From an uncultured Clostridia bacterium (GTDB lineage: Bacteria; Bacillota; Clostridia; UBA1381), in NCBI GenBank assembly GCA_947624485.1, contig CANQKM010000014.1:1-38972 (forward strand): DNA of 38,972 nucleotides. Direction: 5' to 3'. The position numbers and the translations under genes are program-made. This document shows, one piece after another, positions 26,186 to 35,382 of this stretch; within the stretch, counting starts at the first letter, position 1, and every line of letters begins with the position of its first letter. The notes below the pieces were generated by a model. The model made no database searches and was not told the origin of the DNA. It worked only from the letters and a program-made list of their open reading frames with translations.

Positions 26186-26843
26186 ATTTGTCAAGCTCCC
26201 CTTTCCAGTATCTGTATTTTTCGAGCTTTTCCGTATGATCCTCACTTGAATGTTCAAGACCTTTTATAACCTTCGTAAATTCGCGCCGCTTTTTATGGCA
26301 CAAATCCTTAAAATATTTATGCTCCGCGAGGTACTTCGGTATCTGGTACTCAAAATCGGTCTCAAACGGCTGCGTTTCGCCGCGCTCGGCGGTTATTATA
26401 TTGTAGACCTTGAACCCCTCGACTGCCAGATCCTCGCCCGTTATCCTAAAGCCGTGCGACAAGAGATATTTCCGAAGCTCGTACTGCGCGTTCATCGGCT
26501 GCAGCACAAGACGGCTCTGTTTCGCTGTATCAATATCGTTTTCGATAATCTCGCTTATCAGTATGCCGCCCATACCGGCAATTATTATATCGTCCGCCTC
26601 ACCCGCGCGCAGCACCGACAGTCCGCCGCCGAGCCGCGTCTCTATTTTGTTTTCAAGACCTTTTTTCCTGATATTATCACGCGCGATATTAAGCGGCCCC
26701 TCGTTTATGTCGGTCGCTATAACGCGGTCGGCAAGATTTTTTTCAATAAGAAAAATAGGAATATAGGCGTGATCCGTGCCTATATCCGCTGTTTTTTTAT
26801 GCTTCACGTTATTTATAACCGCTTTCAGTCTCGGTGTGATCAA
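26175..26843 (-). CDS. trmK: tRNA (adenine22-N1)-methyltransferase TrmK
   Basis: 222 aa Rossmann-fold SAM methyltransferase that makes m1A22 in tRNA. Visible motifs are ADIGTDHAYIP (SAM motif I), ATDINEGPL, IIAGMGG and LVLQPM, all typical of the YqfN/TrmK family. The start is TTG at 26843 with GGAGG 9 nt upstream. It is coupled to nif3. The sigma factor gene rpoD, often next to this pair, is not present; serS precedes it across a 262-nt gap. Confidence 0.94.
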   Translation of the reverse strand: MITPRLKAVINNVKHKKTADIGTDHAYIPIFLIEKNLADRVIATDINEGPLNIARDNIRKKGLENKIETRLGGGLSVLRAGEADDIIIAGMGGILISEIIENDIDTAKQSRLVLQPMNAQYELRKYLLSHGFRITGEDLAVEGFKVYNIITAERGETQPFETDFEYQIPKYLAEHKYFKDLCHKKRREFTKVIKGLEHSSEDHTEKLEKYRYWKGELDKYEG

Positions 26844-26929
26844 GGTATAGAGCCTCCGAAAATTTTTTTGGTGAAATTTGTAAACCTCGCTCCGACGAAG
26901 TTATGCCGTTTTCGGGACTTGCCGTAAAA

Positions 26930-26959
26930 CGGGGATAACTTCGGGGATAACGGGGATAA
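26930..26959. repeat. Three CGGGGATAA 9-mers upstream of trmK
   Basis: Identical 9-mers at 26930-26938, 26942-26950 and 26951-26959. The complement TTATCCCCG resembles DnaA boxes (TTATNCACA) with two mismatches each. The surrounding gap (26844-27105) shows no gene. Confidence 0.7.
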
Positions 26960-27105
26960 TTTTCACGTTTTTACCGATTTCAAGCCCTTTTTGCGTGGAC
27001 AAGACATGTTGATAAGTCGGTAAAGGACGTAATTTCAAAATAATTTGGTTTACATAAAACAGACACTACATATAGTATATTTGTGAATTTTAGGGACAAA
27101 ATACA

Positions 27106-28377
27106 TTATTTGCCTATTTTATCAACGCCCATAAACGACACTAAAACCTCGGGAACAGTTACTGTTCCGTCCTCGTTCTGATAATTTTCGAGTATTGCCG
27201 CGACGGTTCTGCCGACCGCGAGACCGGAGCCGTTGAGAGTGTGGACAAGCTGCGCTTTATCCTTCGGCGTTTCCTTGTAGCGGATATTCGCGCGGCGCGC
27301 CTGGTAGTCCTCGAAATTGGAGCATGAGGAAATTTCCACATACCTGCCGTAGCTGGGCATCCACACCTCGATATCGTACGTCTTAGCCGACGAGAAGCCG
27401 AGGTCGCCTGTGGACAGACAAACCACTCTGTACGCGATACCGAGCTTCTGCAGAAGCTTTTCCGCGTCGTTCGTGAGCTTTTCAAGCTCGTCGTAACTTG
27501 TTTCGGGCTTTACGAATTTTACAAGCTCGACCTTGTTGAACTGGTGCTGTCTTATAAGACCGCGCGTGTCGCGTCCGGCGCTGCCTGCTTCGGCGCGGAA
27601 GCATGCGCTGTACGCGCAGTATTTTATCGGCAGGTCGCTGCCGGAAAGAATTTCGTCTCTGTGAAGGTTCGTTACAGGTACTTCGGCTGTCGGGATAAGG
27701 AAAAAGCCGTTGTTCGTGACCTTGAACGCGTCATCCTCAAATTTCGGAAGCTGTCCCGTGCCGGTCATCGACTCTCTGTTTACCATGTACGGCGGCAGGA
27801 TTTCTGTATAGCCGCTCTCCTCGGTGTGCGTCGCGAGGAAAAAGCTGATAACGGCTCTTTCAAGCCTTGCGCCGAGGCCCTTGTAAACGGTGAAGCGAGT
27901 GCCGGCTATCTTTGTGCCGCGCTCGAAATCGAGAATGTCGAGATCCGTGCCGATGTCCCAGTGCGCCTTAGGCTCGAAATCAAACTTCCTCGGCTCGCCG
28001 TACTTTCTTATTTCGACGTTTTCACTGTCGTCCTTACCGACAGGAACGTCCTTATTCGGGATATTCGGTATGCGCAGCATAAACGCGCGGAGCTTTTCGT
28101 CTATCTCCCTTACCTTTTCGTCATCCTTTTTAATTTCGTCCGACAGTTCCTTCATCTCGGCGAATATCGCGGACGTGTCCTCGCCCGCCTTTTTAAGCTG
28201 CGGTATCTGCTTGCTTATCTTGTTCTGCTCCGCCTTTTTCTGTTCGACGGTCGTCAGAAGCGCGCGGCGCTCCCTGTCAAGCGCGATCGCGGGTTCGATG
28301 TCGAGGTCGTTGTTTCTGTTTTTTAACGCCTCTTTTATTTTTTCGGGTTCTGTTCTTAAAATTTTGATGTCTAACAT
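27106..28377 (-). CDS. serS: Seryl-tRNA synthetase
   Basis: 423 aa class II synthetase. The N-terminal antiparallel coiled-coil arm spans about residues 30-100. Motif 2 is in [21 protein letters not shown], seen in two pieces, and motif 3 is [16 protein letters not shown] near 385-400. It charges tRNA-Ser (and primes selenocysteine). AAAGGATC lies 8 nt before ATG 28377. Only 20 nt separate it from the preceding gene and no T-box leader is visible, so it is read with the parAB-DUF4446 operon. Confidence 0.97.
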   Translation of the reverse strand: MLDIKILRTEPEKIKEALKNRNNDLDIEPAIALDRERRALLTTVEQKKAEQNKISKQIPQLKKAGEDTSAIFAEMKELSDEIKKDDEKVREIDEKLRAFMLRIPNIPNKDVPVGKDDSENVEIRKYGEPRKFDFEPKAHWDIGTDLDILDFERGTKIAGTRFTVYKGLGARLERAVISFFLATHTEESGYTEILPPYMVNRESMTGTGQLPKFEDDAFKVTNNGFFLIPTAEVPVTNLHRDEILSGSDLPIKYCAYSACFRAEAGSAGRDTRGLIRQHQFNKVELVKFVKPETSYDELEKLTNDAEKLLQKLGIAYRVVCLSTGDLGFSSAKTYDIEVWMPSYGRYVEISSCSNFEDYQARRANIRYKETPKDKAQLVHTLNGSGLAVGRTVAAILENYQNEDGTVTVPEVLVSFMGVDKIGK

Positions 28378-28397
28378 GTTAATTGATCCTTTCGTAA

Positions 28398-28805
28398 TTA
28401 TTCCGCAGCCGGAGCGGCGGTCGGTACAGCCGTACCCGTTATCGCGGTGTAAACCGTTTTTTCCTCGTCCGTGAGCAGCGACGTGTCGACCGACGCGGCG
28501 ATTTCCGCCGCCTTCGCCGTGTCGCCCGCCGTATAATACTCGTTCGCAATGCTCAAAAGAGCTGTTGACATTACATGATTACTGTCCTTTAATGTCTTGT
28601 TTTCCTCGGCGAGGTTTTTGTTTTCCTCACTTAATGCAGCCGTTTTTTCCGTTATACTCTGCGCCTGCTCCGTTTCGTTCATTTTGCTGTCGCGGTTCGA
28701 CATCGCGAAAAACGACAAAATAATCAGCAGGATCGCCACAACGAAAATAAGAGAGGTATACATATAAAGTGATTTGTTCGGACCGTTTTGATTTTGTGCA
28801 GCCAT
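28398..28805 (-). CDS. Membrane-anchored coiled-coil protein, function unknown
   Basis: 135 aa. A short polar N-terminus ([12 protein letters not shown]) is followed by one TM helix at about 14-35 ([18 protein letters not shown]). A heptad-rich coiled coil follows (about 45-80, [16 protein letters not shown]), then a C-terminal helical segment reminiscent of a TPR-like hairpin ([15 protein letters not shown]) and a low-complexity tail ([12 protein letters not shown]). I do not recognise the family. The ATG shares one base with the DUF4446 stop (TAATG), so it is co-translated. The bulk is predicted to be extracytoplasmic. Confidence 0.8.
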   Translation of the reverse strand: MAAQNQNGPNKSLYMYTSLIFVVAILLIILSFFAMSNRDSKMNETEQAQSITEKTAALSEENKNLAEENKTLKDSNHVMSTALLSIANEYYTAGDTAKAAEIAASVDTSLLTDEEKTVYTAITGTAVPTAAPAAE

Positions 28806-29305
28806 TATTCATCCGCCTTCTTTAACTTATTTTTTGCCTTTTCGAGCGCTTCCTTTTCCTCGCTCAAAAGCTTTACCGGAGTTTCGCCCTCCGTCACCTC
28901 GCGGATATATGTGTTACACGAGTTGTGACCGTAGAGCGACGTTAAAATTATGCCGTCGTTGTTGTTGTTGAGAAGCGCGAGCGCAAAGCTCATGCCTCCG
29001 GTCACGTCGTCGAACGCGTCAAAATTTACGATGCCGATTTTTTTTATTGAGATATTCGAGTTCTGCTCACATTCCTCGAGCCGCGATATAAGCACCGCGT
29101 CGGACGAGTCGTTTATCGTGTTCGAGAGATCCTCGACCTTGTCGTAATAGTCGCGCAGCGCGCTGATTATGTCGCCCTCGTCGCTGTACTGCATGAGCGT
29201 GCTTATCTTCGACGAGTTCACGGCGTTTAATATAAAGCATATCGCCACGAGTATGATCACTATTCCCAGAGCGATAAGAATAAAGTTGTTGCCGATAAGA
29301 TTCAT
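28805..29305 (-). CDS. DUF4446 family membrane protein
   Basis: 166 aa. One N-terminal TM helix (about 9-28, ILIALGIVIILVAICFILNA) is followed by a short coiled coil, then the DUF4446 core (KIGIVNFDAFDDVTGGMSFA) and LTSLYGHNSCNTYIREV. DUF4446 genes lie just after parB in many Clostridia, as here. Function is unknown; the linkage suggests a membrane role connected with segregation or sporulation. AAAGGAG precedes ATG 29305. Confidence 0.9.
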   Translation of the reverse strand: MNLIGNNFILIALGIVIILVAICFILNAVNSSKISTLMQYSDEGDIISALRDYYDKVEDLSNTINDSSDAVLISRLEECEQNSNISIKKIGIVNFDAFDDVTGGMSFALALLNNNNDGIILTSLYGHNSCNTYIREVTEGETPVKLLSEEKEALEKAKNKLKKADE

Positions 29306-29320
29306 GTAAATTCTCCTTTC

Positions 29321-30205
29321 CTAACGTAAGCCCAAGATGCCGAGTATGCGTTCGAGGTCGTCCGCACCGTAATACTCAATCTCTATTTTACCCTTTTTCG
29401 CGCCGTGAGTTATACTCACCTTTGTGCCGATAGCCGACGAAAGACTGTTTGCCAGATTTTCCGTTTCAATATCGGCGGCGGATTTTACCTTTTTTTTCGG
29501 CGCGGTTTTTTTCTTCATAAGCTCCTTTGCAAGAGCCTCCGCCTGACGGACGTTAAGACCGCCCTCAACTATTTTTTTCGCGAGCGCGAGCCGCATTTCA
29601 CCGCCGTCTACCGACAGCACCGCGCGCGCGTGACCGCTTGTGAGAGAACCGTCCGTTATCATTTTCCGCACGTCGGGTTCGAGCGAAAGAAGCCTTAACG
29701 AGTTCGCGACCGCGCTTCTGCTTTTGCCGACGCGCTTGCTTATATCCTCCTGTGTGAGATTAAATTCCTCGATAAGCAGATTGTAGCCGACAGCTTCCTC
29801 GATAGGGTTCAGGTTCTCACGCTGCAGGTTTTCGATGAGCGCGATCTCCGCGACCTGCTCGTCGCTGTAGCTTCTCACTATCGCGGGAAGCTCCTTTATT
29901 TTCGCTTTTTTCGCCGCTCTCCAGCGCCGCTCTCCGGCGACTATCCGATACATGCCGTTTTCGATGGGAGTTACGATGATAGGCGAAATTACGCCGTGTT
30001 CCTTTATCGAAGAGGCGAGCGCTTCTATTTTTTCATCGTCGAATTTGCTCCGCGGCTGTTTTTTGTTCGGCTCTATGAGCGATATTTTTATGCTCTGTAT
30101 GTCGCCGTCCGACCGTTTATTCGTCTTTTTCGGGGAGGAAAGCTCTTCTATATCGTCGCTGCCGAAAAGAGAGCCGAGACCTTTTCCCAATCCCTTTTTT
30201 ACCAT
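29321..30205 (-). CDS. parB: Chromosome partitioning protein ParB (Spo0J)
   Basis: 294 aa CTP-dependent DNA clamp that loads on parS. It has the N-terminal ParA-activating basic segment MVKKGLGKGLGSLFG, CTP-binding motifs GERRWRAA (91-98) and ENLQREN (125-131), a helix-turn-helix (150-172, LTQEDISKRVGKSRSAV), and a C-terminal dimerisation region. It follows parA by 19 nt with AAAGGTGG as ribosome site. Two perfect parS sites lie in the window (31056 and 33168). Confidence 0.98.
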   Translation of the reverse strand: MVKKGLGKGLGSLFGSDDIEELSSPKKTNKRSDGDIQSIKISLIEPNKKQPRSKFDDEKIEALASSIKEHGVISPIIVTPIENGMYRIVAGERRWRAAKKAKIKELPAIVRSYSDEQVAEIALIENLQRENLNPIEEAVGYNLLIEEFNLTQEDISKRVGKSRSAVANSLRLLSLEPDVRKMITDGSLTSGHARAVLSVDGGEMRLALAKKIVEGGLNVRQAEALAKELMKKKTAPKKKVKSAADIETENLANSLSSAIGTKVSITHGAKKGKIEIEYYGADDLERILGILGLR

Positions 30206-30224
30206 GTCAAACCACCTTTCCGTT

Positions 30225-30989
30225 TCAAATGTTGTCTTTTATTACCTCTTTCGCGAGCGACAGATACGCGTCCGCGCCCTTTGAGGTTATGTCGTATTCG
30301 ATTATCGGTTCGCCGAACGACGGCGATTCGCTCAGGCGCACGTTGCGCGGAATGATCGTTTTGTACACCTTGTCGGGGAAGAATTTTTTAACCTCGTCAA
30401 GCACCTGTATCGAGAGGTTTGTTCTTCCGTCGTACATCGTTCCGAGTACGCCCTCTATCTCAATATCGGGGTTTTGCCTTTTTTTTATCGTTCGTATCGT
30501 CGTGATAAGCTGGCTCAGGCCCTCGAGCGCGTAATATTCGCACTGTATCGGTATAAGCACGCTGTCGGCGGCGGTGAGAATGTTTATCGTTATCATTCCG
30601 AGCGCGGGCGGCGAGTCGATTATTATGAAGTCAAAGCCGTCCTTTATTTTGCCGAGCGCGTCTTTTAAGAAAAATTCACGCTTGTCCTCGTACGCAAGTT
30701 CGATCTCCGCCGCGCTCATGTCGGGCGACGACGGGAGAAGGTAAAGGTTTTGATACTTCGTTTCAATTACCGCGTCCCTCGTTTTGTCCGCGTCCGCGAG
30801 ACAGTCGTACGCGGAAATGTCATAGTCCTCGCCGCGCACACCGAGACCGCTCGTGCTGTTGCACTGCGGATCGCAGTCGACAAGCAGCGTCTTTTTCCCG
30901 AGGTACGCAAGACACGCCGCGAGATTTACGGACGTCGTGGTTTTCCCCACCCCGCCCTTTTGGTTCGTTATAGCTATTATTTTGGTCAT
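30225..30989 (-). CDS. parA: Chromosome partitioning ATPase ParA (Soj)
   Basis: 254 aa deviant-Walker ATPase of the MinD/ParA group. The P-loop KGGVGKT (11-17) begins with the signature Lys. LLVDCDPQ near 36-43 and IIIDSPPALG near 120 are the other nucleotide motifs. It forms ATP-dependent DNA-bound dimers that move ParB-parS complexes, and its Bacillus counterpart regulates DnaA. That fits the position about 7 kb from dnaA. The promoter region abuts a parS. Confidence 0.98.
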   Translation of the reverse strand: MTKIIAITNQKGGVGKTTTSVNLAACLAYLGKKTLLVDCDPQCNSTSGLGVRGEDYDISAYDCLADADKTRDAVIETKYQNLYLLPSSPDMSAAEIELAYEDKREFFLKDALGKIKDGFDFIIIDSPPALGMITINILTAADSVLIPIQCEYYALEGLSQLITTIRTIKKRQNPDIEIEGVLGTMYDGRTNLSIQVLDEVKKFFPDKVYKTIIPRNVRLSESPSFGEPIIEYDITSKGADAYLSLAKEVIKDNI

Positions 30990-31027
30990 GTTTTAATTAT
31001 CTCCGAAAGTTTTTGTTTATGGTATAC

Positions 31028-31055
31028 ATTATATCATAAAACAACAATTTGTAAA
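31028..31055 (-). promoter_or_regulatory. parAB promoter
   Basis: Minus strand: TTTACA (31050-31055), 16 nt, TATAAT (31028-31033). The -35 box directly abuts the parS, so ParB loading could affect transcription. Confidence 0.65.
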
Positions 31056-31071
31056 TGTTTCACGTGAAACA
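31056..31071. promoter_or_regulatory. parS site 1
   Basis: TGTTTCACGTGAAACA, a perfect match to the canonical bacterial parS palindrome, upstream of parA. Confidence 0.97.
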
Positions 31072-31105
31072 AATTAAAATTTAATATTGATGTAATATTT
31101 CAATG

Positions 31106-31135
31106 TGTATATTTTGGTAAGTTGGGTGAATAATA
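31106..31135 (+). promoter_or_regulatory. Possible sigma-G promoter for the ger operon
   Basis: TGTATA (31106-31111), 17 nt, AATAATA (31129-31135), which fits the forespore sigma-G pattern (TGnATA / CATnnTA-like). If real, the leader would be about 410 nt and would include cluster R9. Confidence 0.3.
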
Positions 31136-31149
31136 GGGGTAGGCGAATT

Positions 31150-31525
31150 GTATGGCGGGCGGCCAATGACCGCCCCTACGGCGCATAATTAAAAATTACG
31201 GGTGTAGGGGCGTCGATTCGCCGCCCGTGTGCCTCCCTTGTTAAAGGGAGGGGGACCGCCGAAGGTGGTGGAGGGATTCATTATGAAATTAAAAAGGAAT
31301 CCCCCAGTCAGCTTTGCAAACTATTGCTTGCGCAATAGTACGCGCTGACAGCCCCCTTTGACAAGTGAACAACACGCTTGCGTGTTGTAGGCGTGTTCGC
31401 TTGCGAACAAACGCCGTAGCAAATGGTCGCCCCTACGGTGACGGGACGTCGAGGGCGCCGTCCCCTACGTCCGTATTTTATAAATTTTCGCGTTGTAGGG
31501 GCTGGCGCCCTCGACAGCCCGTATG
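31150..31525. repeat. Repeat cluster R9 (C-C pair, modified A, D, C-C pair)
   Basis: No gene. C-C pair at 31156-31227. A element at 31231-31360, whose inner hairpin is enlarged by a nested palindrome (CTATTGCTTGCGCAATAG) and whose outer palindrome is cut short after GACAAG. A D module in inverted orientation follows at about 31366-31421. A second C-C pair lies at 31443-31521 (cores GGGACGTCGAGGGCGCCGTC and its relative). It lies directly upstream of gerA. Confidence 0.85.
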
Positions 31526-31551
31526 ATCGTACACCCAACAAGGAGGAAACC

Positions 31552-33162
31552 ATGTTATTTGAAAAACTCGTAAACTACGCCTTATTCCGCACGGTGCCGT
31601 CGAAAAAGGGGTTCACACTGACGGAGAGCGGCGAGGACGGCATAAAAAAGCAAAGCACGGAAAACGACATGATTTCCGCCGACATAGACACAAACCTCAA
31701 ATACGTAAAGGAGCGCTTTAACTACCCCGTCAACAACGACATAGTGATACGCAAAATCGAGCTTAAACAGGAAAAGCGCGCGTTTGTCGTGTTCATAGAC
31801 GGCATGGTCGACACCGAATTTGTGAACGACAACATTATACAGTCGCTCCAGACAATGCCGTACGTGACGTTTTCAAAGCTCAAAAGCGGCGAAGACGCGA
31901 TCGGCGAGAAATTCATATCGCATTCGCAGCTTAACATCGTGACGAAGATGGACGACGTTATGACCGAGGTGAATTTCGGAAGCTGCGCGCTGTTTATCGA
32001 CGGCGTTGCGAAGGCGTTTGTGATGGACGTGCGGAGCTGGGACCACAGGAGCATCGACAAATCCGAAAATGAAAAGTCGATATACGGTCCGCAGGAGGCG
32101 TTCGGCGAGATGCTGCGCGCCAACACAGTGCTTGTGCGAAAAATCATAAAGGACGAGCATCTTATCGCCGAGGGCGTGACGATAGGCGAAAAAAGCAAGA
32201 CGCGCGGCGTGCTGCTCTACATCTCCGACATCGCGAACCCGAAGCTTGTGGACGAGGCGCGCAAAAGAATTGACGGCATAAAAATGGACTACGTTATCTC
32301 GATAGAGGAAGTTGCGCTTATGATCGAGGAAAACACGTTCACCGCGACGAACCACTTCCTGCACACCGAGCGTCCCGACCGCGTGGCGCGTGCTTTGACG
32401 CAGGGACGCGTTGCGCTCTTGTTAAACGGCAGTCCGCAGGCGCTCATAATGCCGACAAACATATTCGAGCTAACACACGCGGTGTCGGACGACTATTTGA
32501 GAACGCCGTACGCGAACATGGCGCGGCTCGTGCGCGGCGCGGCGCTCATGCTGTCAATGCTGCTGCCCGCGCTGTACCTCGCGATAACGCTGTTTCACCA
32601 GGAGGTCATACCGACGTACCTGCTCTACTCGATAAGCGCAGCAAGAGAGAGCGTGCCGTTTCCGAGCGTGCTGGAACTGCTGCTGATGGACTTTTCGTTC
32701 GAGATGATTCGTGAGGCGGGAATACGAATGCCCGGACAGATAGGCTCGACGCTCGGCATCGTCGGCGGCCTTATACTCGGTCAGGCTGCCGTAAGCGCTA
32801 AAATAGTCAGCCCTATCATGATTATCGTTATAGCGATAACAGGTATAGGCTCGTTCGCGACGAGCGACTATTCCTTAAGCTGGAGCTTCAGAATTTTGAA
32901 ACTGATTTTTATCGTGTTCGCCGCGTCGACCGGCTTTTACGGCATCGCGATAGGACTTTTTATATACGCGCTGAGTCTCGGCGCGCAAAAGAGTTTCGGT
33001 GTACCGTTCCTGTCGCCGCCTTTCAGGGTGCGCAGCAAAAGCTCGTCAACGCTGCTGTTCGTGAACCCGATATGGCGCAGGGAGAAGCGCCCGGGATTTT
33101 TACACGCGCAGCAAAAGACCTCCGAGCCGGAAATAAGCAGGCAGTGGACGGAGGAACAATAG
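31552..33162 (+). CDS. gerA: Spore germination protein GerA family (GerABKA, A subunit)
   Basis: 536 aa A subunit of a germinant receptor in the spore inner membrane, with GerB and GerC. The hydrophilic N-terminal region (about 1-290) begins MLFEKLVNYALF and contains IKRIDGIKMDYV-like and RPDRVARALTQGRVALLLNGSP motifs. The membrane core has about five TM segments, including LMLSMLLPALYLAITLF and PFPSVLELLLMDFSFEMIREAG. A basic C-terminal tail follows. ATG 31552 is set by AAGGAGGAAACC. The earlier frame from 31423 reads repeat DNA. Germinant unknown. Confidence 0.95.
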   Translation: MLFEKLVNYALFRTVPSKKGFTLTESGEDGIKKQSTENDMISADIDTNLKYVKERFNYPVNNDIVIRKIELKQEKRAFVVFIDGMVDTEFVNDNIIQSLQTMPYVTFSKLKSGEDAIGEKFISHSQLNIVTKMDDVMTEVNFGSCALFIDGVAKAFVMDVRSWDHRSIDKSENEKSIYGPQEAFGEMLRANTVLVRKIIKDEHLIAEGVTIGEKSKTRGVLLYISDIANPKLVDEARKRIDGIKMDYVISIEEVALMIEENTFTATNHFLHTERPDRVARALTQGRVALLLNGSPQALIMPTNIFELTHAVSDDYLRTPYANMARLVRGAALMLSMLLPALYLAITLFHQEVIPTYLLYSISAARESVPFPSVLELLLMDFSFEMIREAGIRMPGQIGSTLGIVGGLILGQAAVSAKIVSPIMIIVIAITGIGSFATSDYSLSWSFRILKLIFIVFAASTGFYGIAIGLFIYALSLGAQKSFGVPFLSPPFRVRSKSSSTLLFVNPIWRREKRPGFLHAQQKTSEPEISRQWTEEQ

Positions 33163-33167
33163 GCAAA

Positions 33168-33183
33168 TGTTTCACGTGAAACA
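33168..33183. promoter_or_regulatory. parS site 2, between gerA and gerB
   Basis: A perfect TGTTTCACGTGAAACA located inside the ger operon, 5 nt after the gerA stop and just before the gerB ribosome site. Confidence 0.97.
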
Positions 33184-33197
33184 ACGGAGAGGAATTT

Positions 33198-34274
33198 ATG
33201 ATTGCAAGAAAAGAACTGACGCTTTTGACGGTAACGGCTATCATGGCGAAAATGGTGCTTGTGTTCCCGAAACTCCTGCTCTCGAACAGCGGAAGCGCGG
33301 CGTGGATACAGGTAATTTATAACGTGCTGTGCGCCGCGGCTGTGTTCGCCGTAATATCGTGGCTTTATGTGAGCGACAAAAACGTTATCGAAATGGCGGG
33401 CGAGATTGGCGGAAAGTGGCTCCGCATACCGACGGGGCTTGTCGTGTTCGCGGTGTTTATGATAAATTTTGCGCTTATCATACGCGTGTTCCCCGAAACG
33501 GTAAAGACGGTGCTTCTGCAGAATTTTGACACGAACCTCATAACGCTTTTATTTATGGGCGCGATAGGCGTGGGCGCGGCGCTCGGTATCGAGTCGCTCG
33601 CGCGCGTGAACTATATATTTATACCGATAATCGGCGTGATACTCGCGCTTTTGATAGTGCTGCTCGTGCCGCACTACAATATCTACAACCTTCTCCCGAT
33701 ACTCGGCACGGGAGCGAAAAAGATATTCGCCGACGGCTTTCATACAATATCGATTTATTCGGACATGCTGCTTCTCAATGTCCTGCTGCCGTACTACAAG
33801 GATGCGCGTGAGGCGAAAAAGAGCATACGCACGGTGTTTCTGATAACTGCGCCCGTGACGGTGCTGATTATTCTTGCGTACTGTCTTGTGTACCCTTACC
33901 CCGTTTCGGGCGAGTTTATGATACCGTTTTACCAGCTTGCGCGCATACTGCATCTCGGCGATTTTCTGGGAAGGTTCGAGCCGGTGTTCCAGTTCGCGTG
34001 GTCGATACTGCTTCTTTTGTACTCCGCGCTGTACGTGTTCGCGCTGTGCCGCGTGTGGCAGATGACGTTCGAGCTTGATTTTTACAGACCGCTCGTGTTT
34101 CCGGTCGTGATAATAAGCGGCGCGATCTCGCTTTTGCCCGCGACGCTCGGTGACATAGTGACAAACGCCGAATTTGAAAACAAGCTCGCGTACCCCGCCG
34201 CATTTCTGCTGCCGGTCATTTTCGGAGCAATATCGAAAATCCGCGAGAAAAAACGAAAGGAAAAAAGCCGATGA
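33198..34274 (+). CDS. gerB: Spore germination permease-like subunit GerB
   Basis: 358 aa, APC-superfamily-like protein with about ten TM helices, for example AVFAVISWLYV, GLVVFAVFMINFALII and LLLNVLLPYY. This is the B subunit of germinant receptors and probably carries the ligand site. Length is typical. AGAGGAATTT precedes ATG 33198. It overlaps gerC by 4 nt (ATGA). Confidence 0.94.
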   Translation: MIARKELTLLTVTAIMAKMVLVFPKLLLSNSGSAAWIQVIYNVLCAAAVFAVISWLYVSDKNVIEMAGEIGGKWLRIPTGLVVFAVFMINFALIIRVFPETVKTVLLQNFDTNLITLLFMGAIGVGAALGIESLARVNYIFIPIIGVILALLIVLLVPHYNIYNLLPILGTGAKKIFADGFHTISIYSDMLLLNVLLPYYKDAREAKKSIRTVFLITAPVTVLIILAYCLVYPYPVSGEFMIPFYQLARILHLGDFLGRFEPVFQFAWSILLLLYSALYVFALCRVWQMTFELDFYRPLVFPVVIISGAISLLPATLGDIVTNAEFENKLAYPAAFLLPVIFGAISKIREKKRKEKSR

Positions 34275-35380
34275 AAAAAATATTGACTGTAATTTTTTCC
34301 GCGGCTGTAATTCTTATGACCGCGTCGTGCAACGGCGTCGAGCCGAACGATCTTTCGTATATTGTCGCGCTCGGTATAGACGGCGGCGAAAACGGAAAAT
34401 ATAATATTACGATTCAGTACGCAAATCCGGCGCAGATAAGCGGCGGCGAGGAAATAAATCTCGAGGACAGCGGCGTGCAGAACGTGACGGTCGAGGCGAG
34501 CGATATTTACGAGGCGGTTTCGGCGGCTGATCTTAAGGACAGTAAAAAGCTGTTTCTGTCGCACACGAAGGTGATAATTTTTTCGCGCGCCGTCGCGGAG
34601 GAAGGATTGGAAAACATGTCGGAGATGTTCATTAATAGTGAGGAGCTGCGTCCCGACGTGTACCTCGCAGTGTCGGAGAACGCGCGTGAGTATCTCGAAA
34701 GCATGAACCCCGAAAATGAAGCAAATCCGGCGAAATATTACAAGATGTTTTTCGATAAGGACAAGCTTACCGGTCTGCCGCACGGCACGCTGAAGGTGTT
34801 TTTCGACGGTATCGAGACGGGCGAGTATGATACGGTTCTGCCGGTGGTGTCGCCCGAAAACGAGGATGCGAAAAGCGCGGTGTTTAACGGCGGCAAGATG
34901 GTCGGCGAGCTTGAGCGCGACGAGACGGAGCTTTACAAATTCCTTGACCGCGATTTCGCAGGCGGCTTTGTGACGCTGCAGAACGAGGACACACTCAAAA
35001 AACCCGTGACGATAAAAATAGCGCAGAAAAAGCAGCCGCGCTATACGATCGACATGAAGAATAAGTCAATTCATGTCGGCTTGACGCTGAACGGAAGCGT
35101 TTATTCCGCGCCGCCCGACTACGAGCCCGACGAGAGCGCGGAGGAGTTTGAGAAAAAGTGCGAGGAGCATATAAAAAAAGAGAGCGAAACGTTGATGAAG
35201 AAGGTTATAAGGGAATATAGGAGCGACATTTTCCACCTTGACGAGTACGCGAAAAAGAATTTTTGGACGTACGGCGATTTTGAAAAATATAAAAATTCCG
35301 TCGATTACAGCGAATACGCCGTAACGGTGGACGTGAAGTTTAATATAAAGAAAACGGGAATGGTGCAGAAGGAGGATTAG
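34271..35380 (+). CDS. gerC: Ger(x)C family spore germination lipoprotein
   Basis: 369 aa C subunit of the receptor. The N-terminus is a lipoprotein signal (MKKILTVIFSAAVILMTASC, with Cys20 as the lipidated residue). The mature start is NGVEPNDLSYIVALGIDGGE, with the DxxYxxALGID segment typical of Ger(x)C. It is anchored on the outer face of the spore inner membrane. The C-terminal third is the conserved GerAC domain. It is followed 2 nt later by a small membrane-protein gene. Confidence 0.94.
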   Translation: MKKILTVIFSAAVILMTASCNGVEPNDLSYIVALGIDGGENGKYNITIQYANPAQISGGEEINLEDSGVQNVTVEASDIYEAVSAADLKDSKKLFLSHTKVIIFSRAVAEEGLENMSEMFINSEELRPDVYLAVSENAREYLESMNPENEANPAKYYKMFFDKDKLTGLPHGTLKVFFDGIETGEYDTVLPVVSPENEDAKSAVFNGGKMVGELERDETELYKFLDRDFAGGFVTLQNEDTLKKPVTIKIAQKKQPRYTIDMKNKSIHVGLTLNGSVYSAPPDYEPDESAEEFEKKCEEHIKKESETLMKKVIREYRSDIFHLDEYAKKNFWTYGDFEKYKNSVDYSEYAVTVDVKFNIKKTGMVQKED

Positions 35381-35382
35381 GT

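Noticed and set aside
28378..28397. T-box leader for serS
   Set aside because: Only 20 nt separate serS from the upstream gene.
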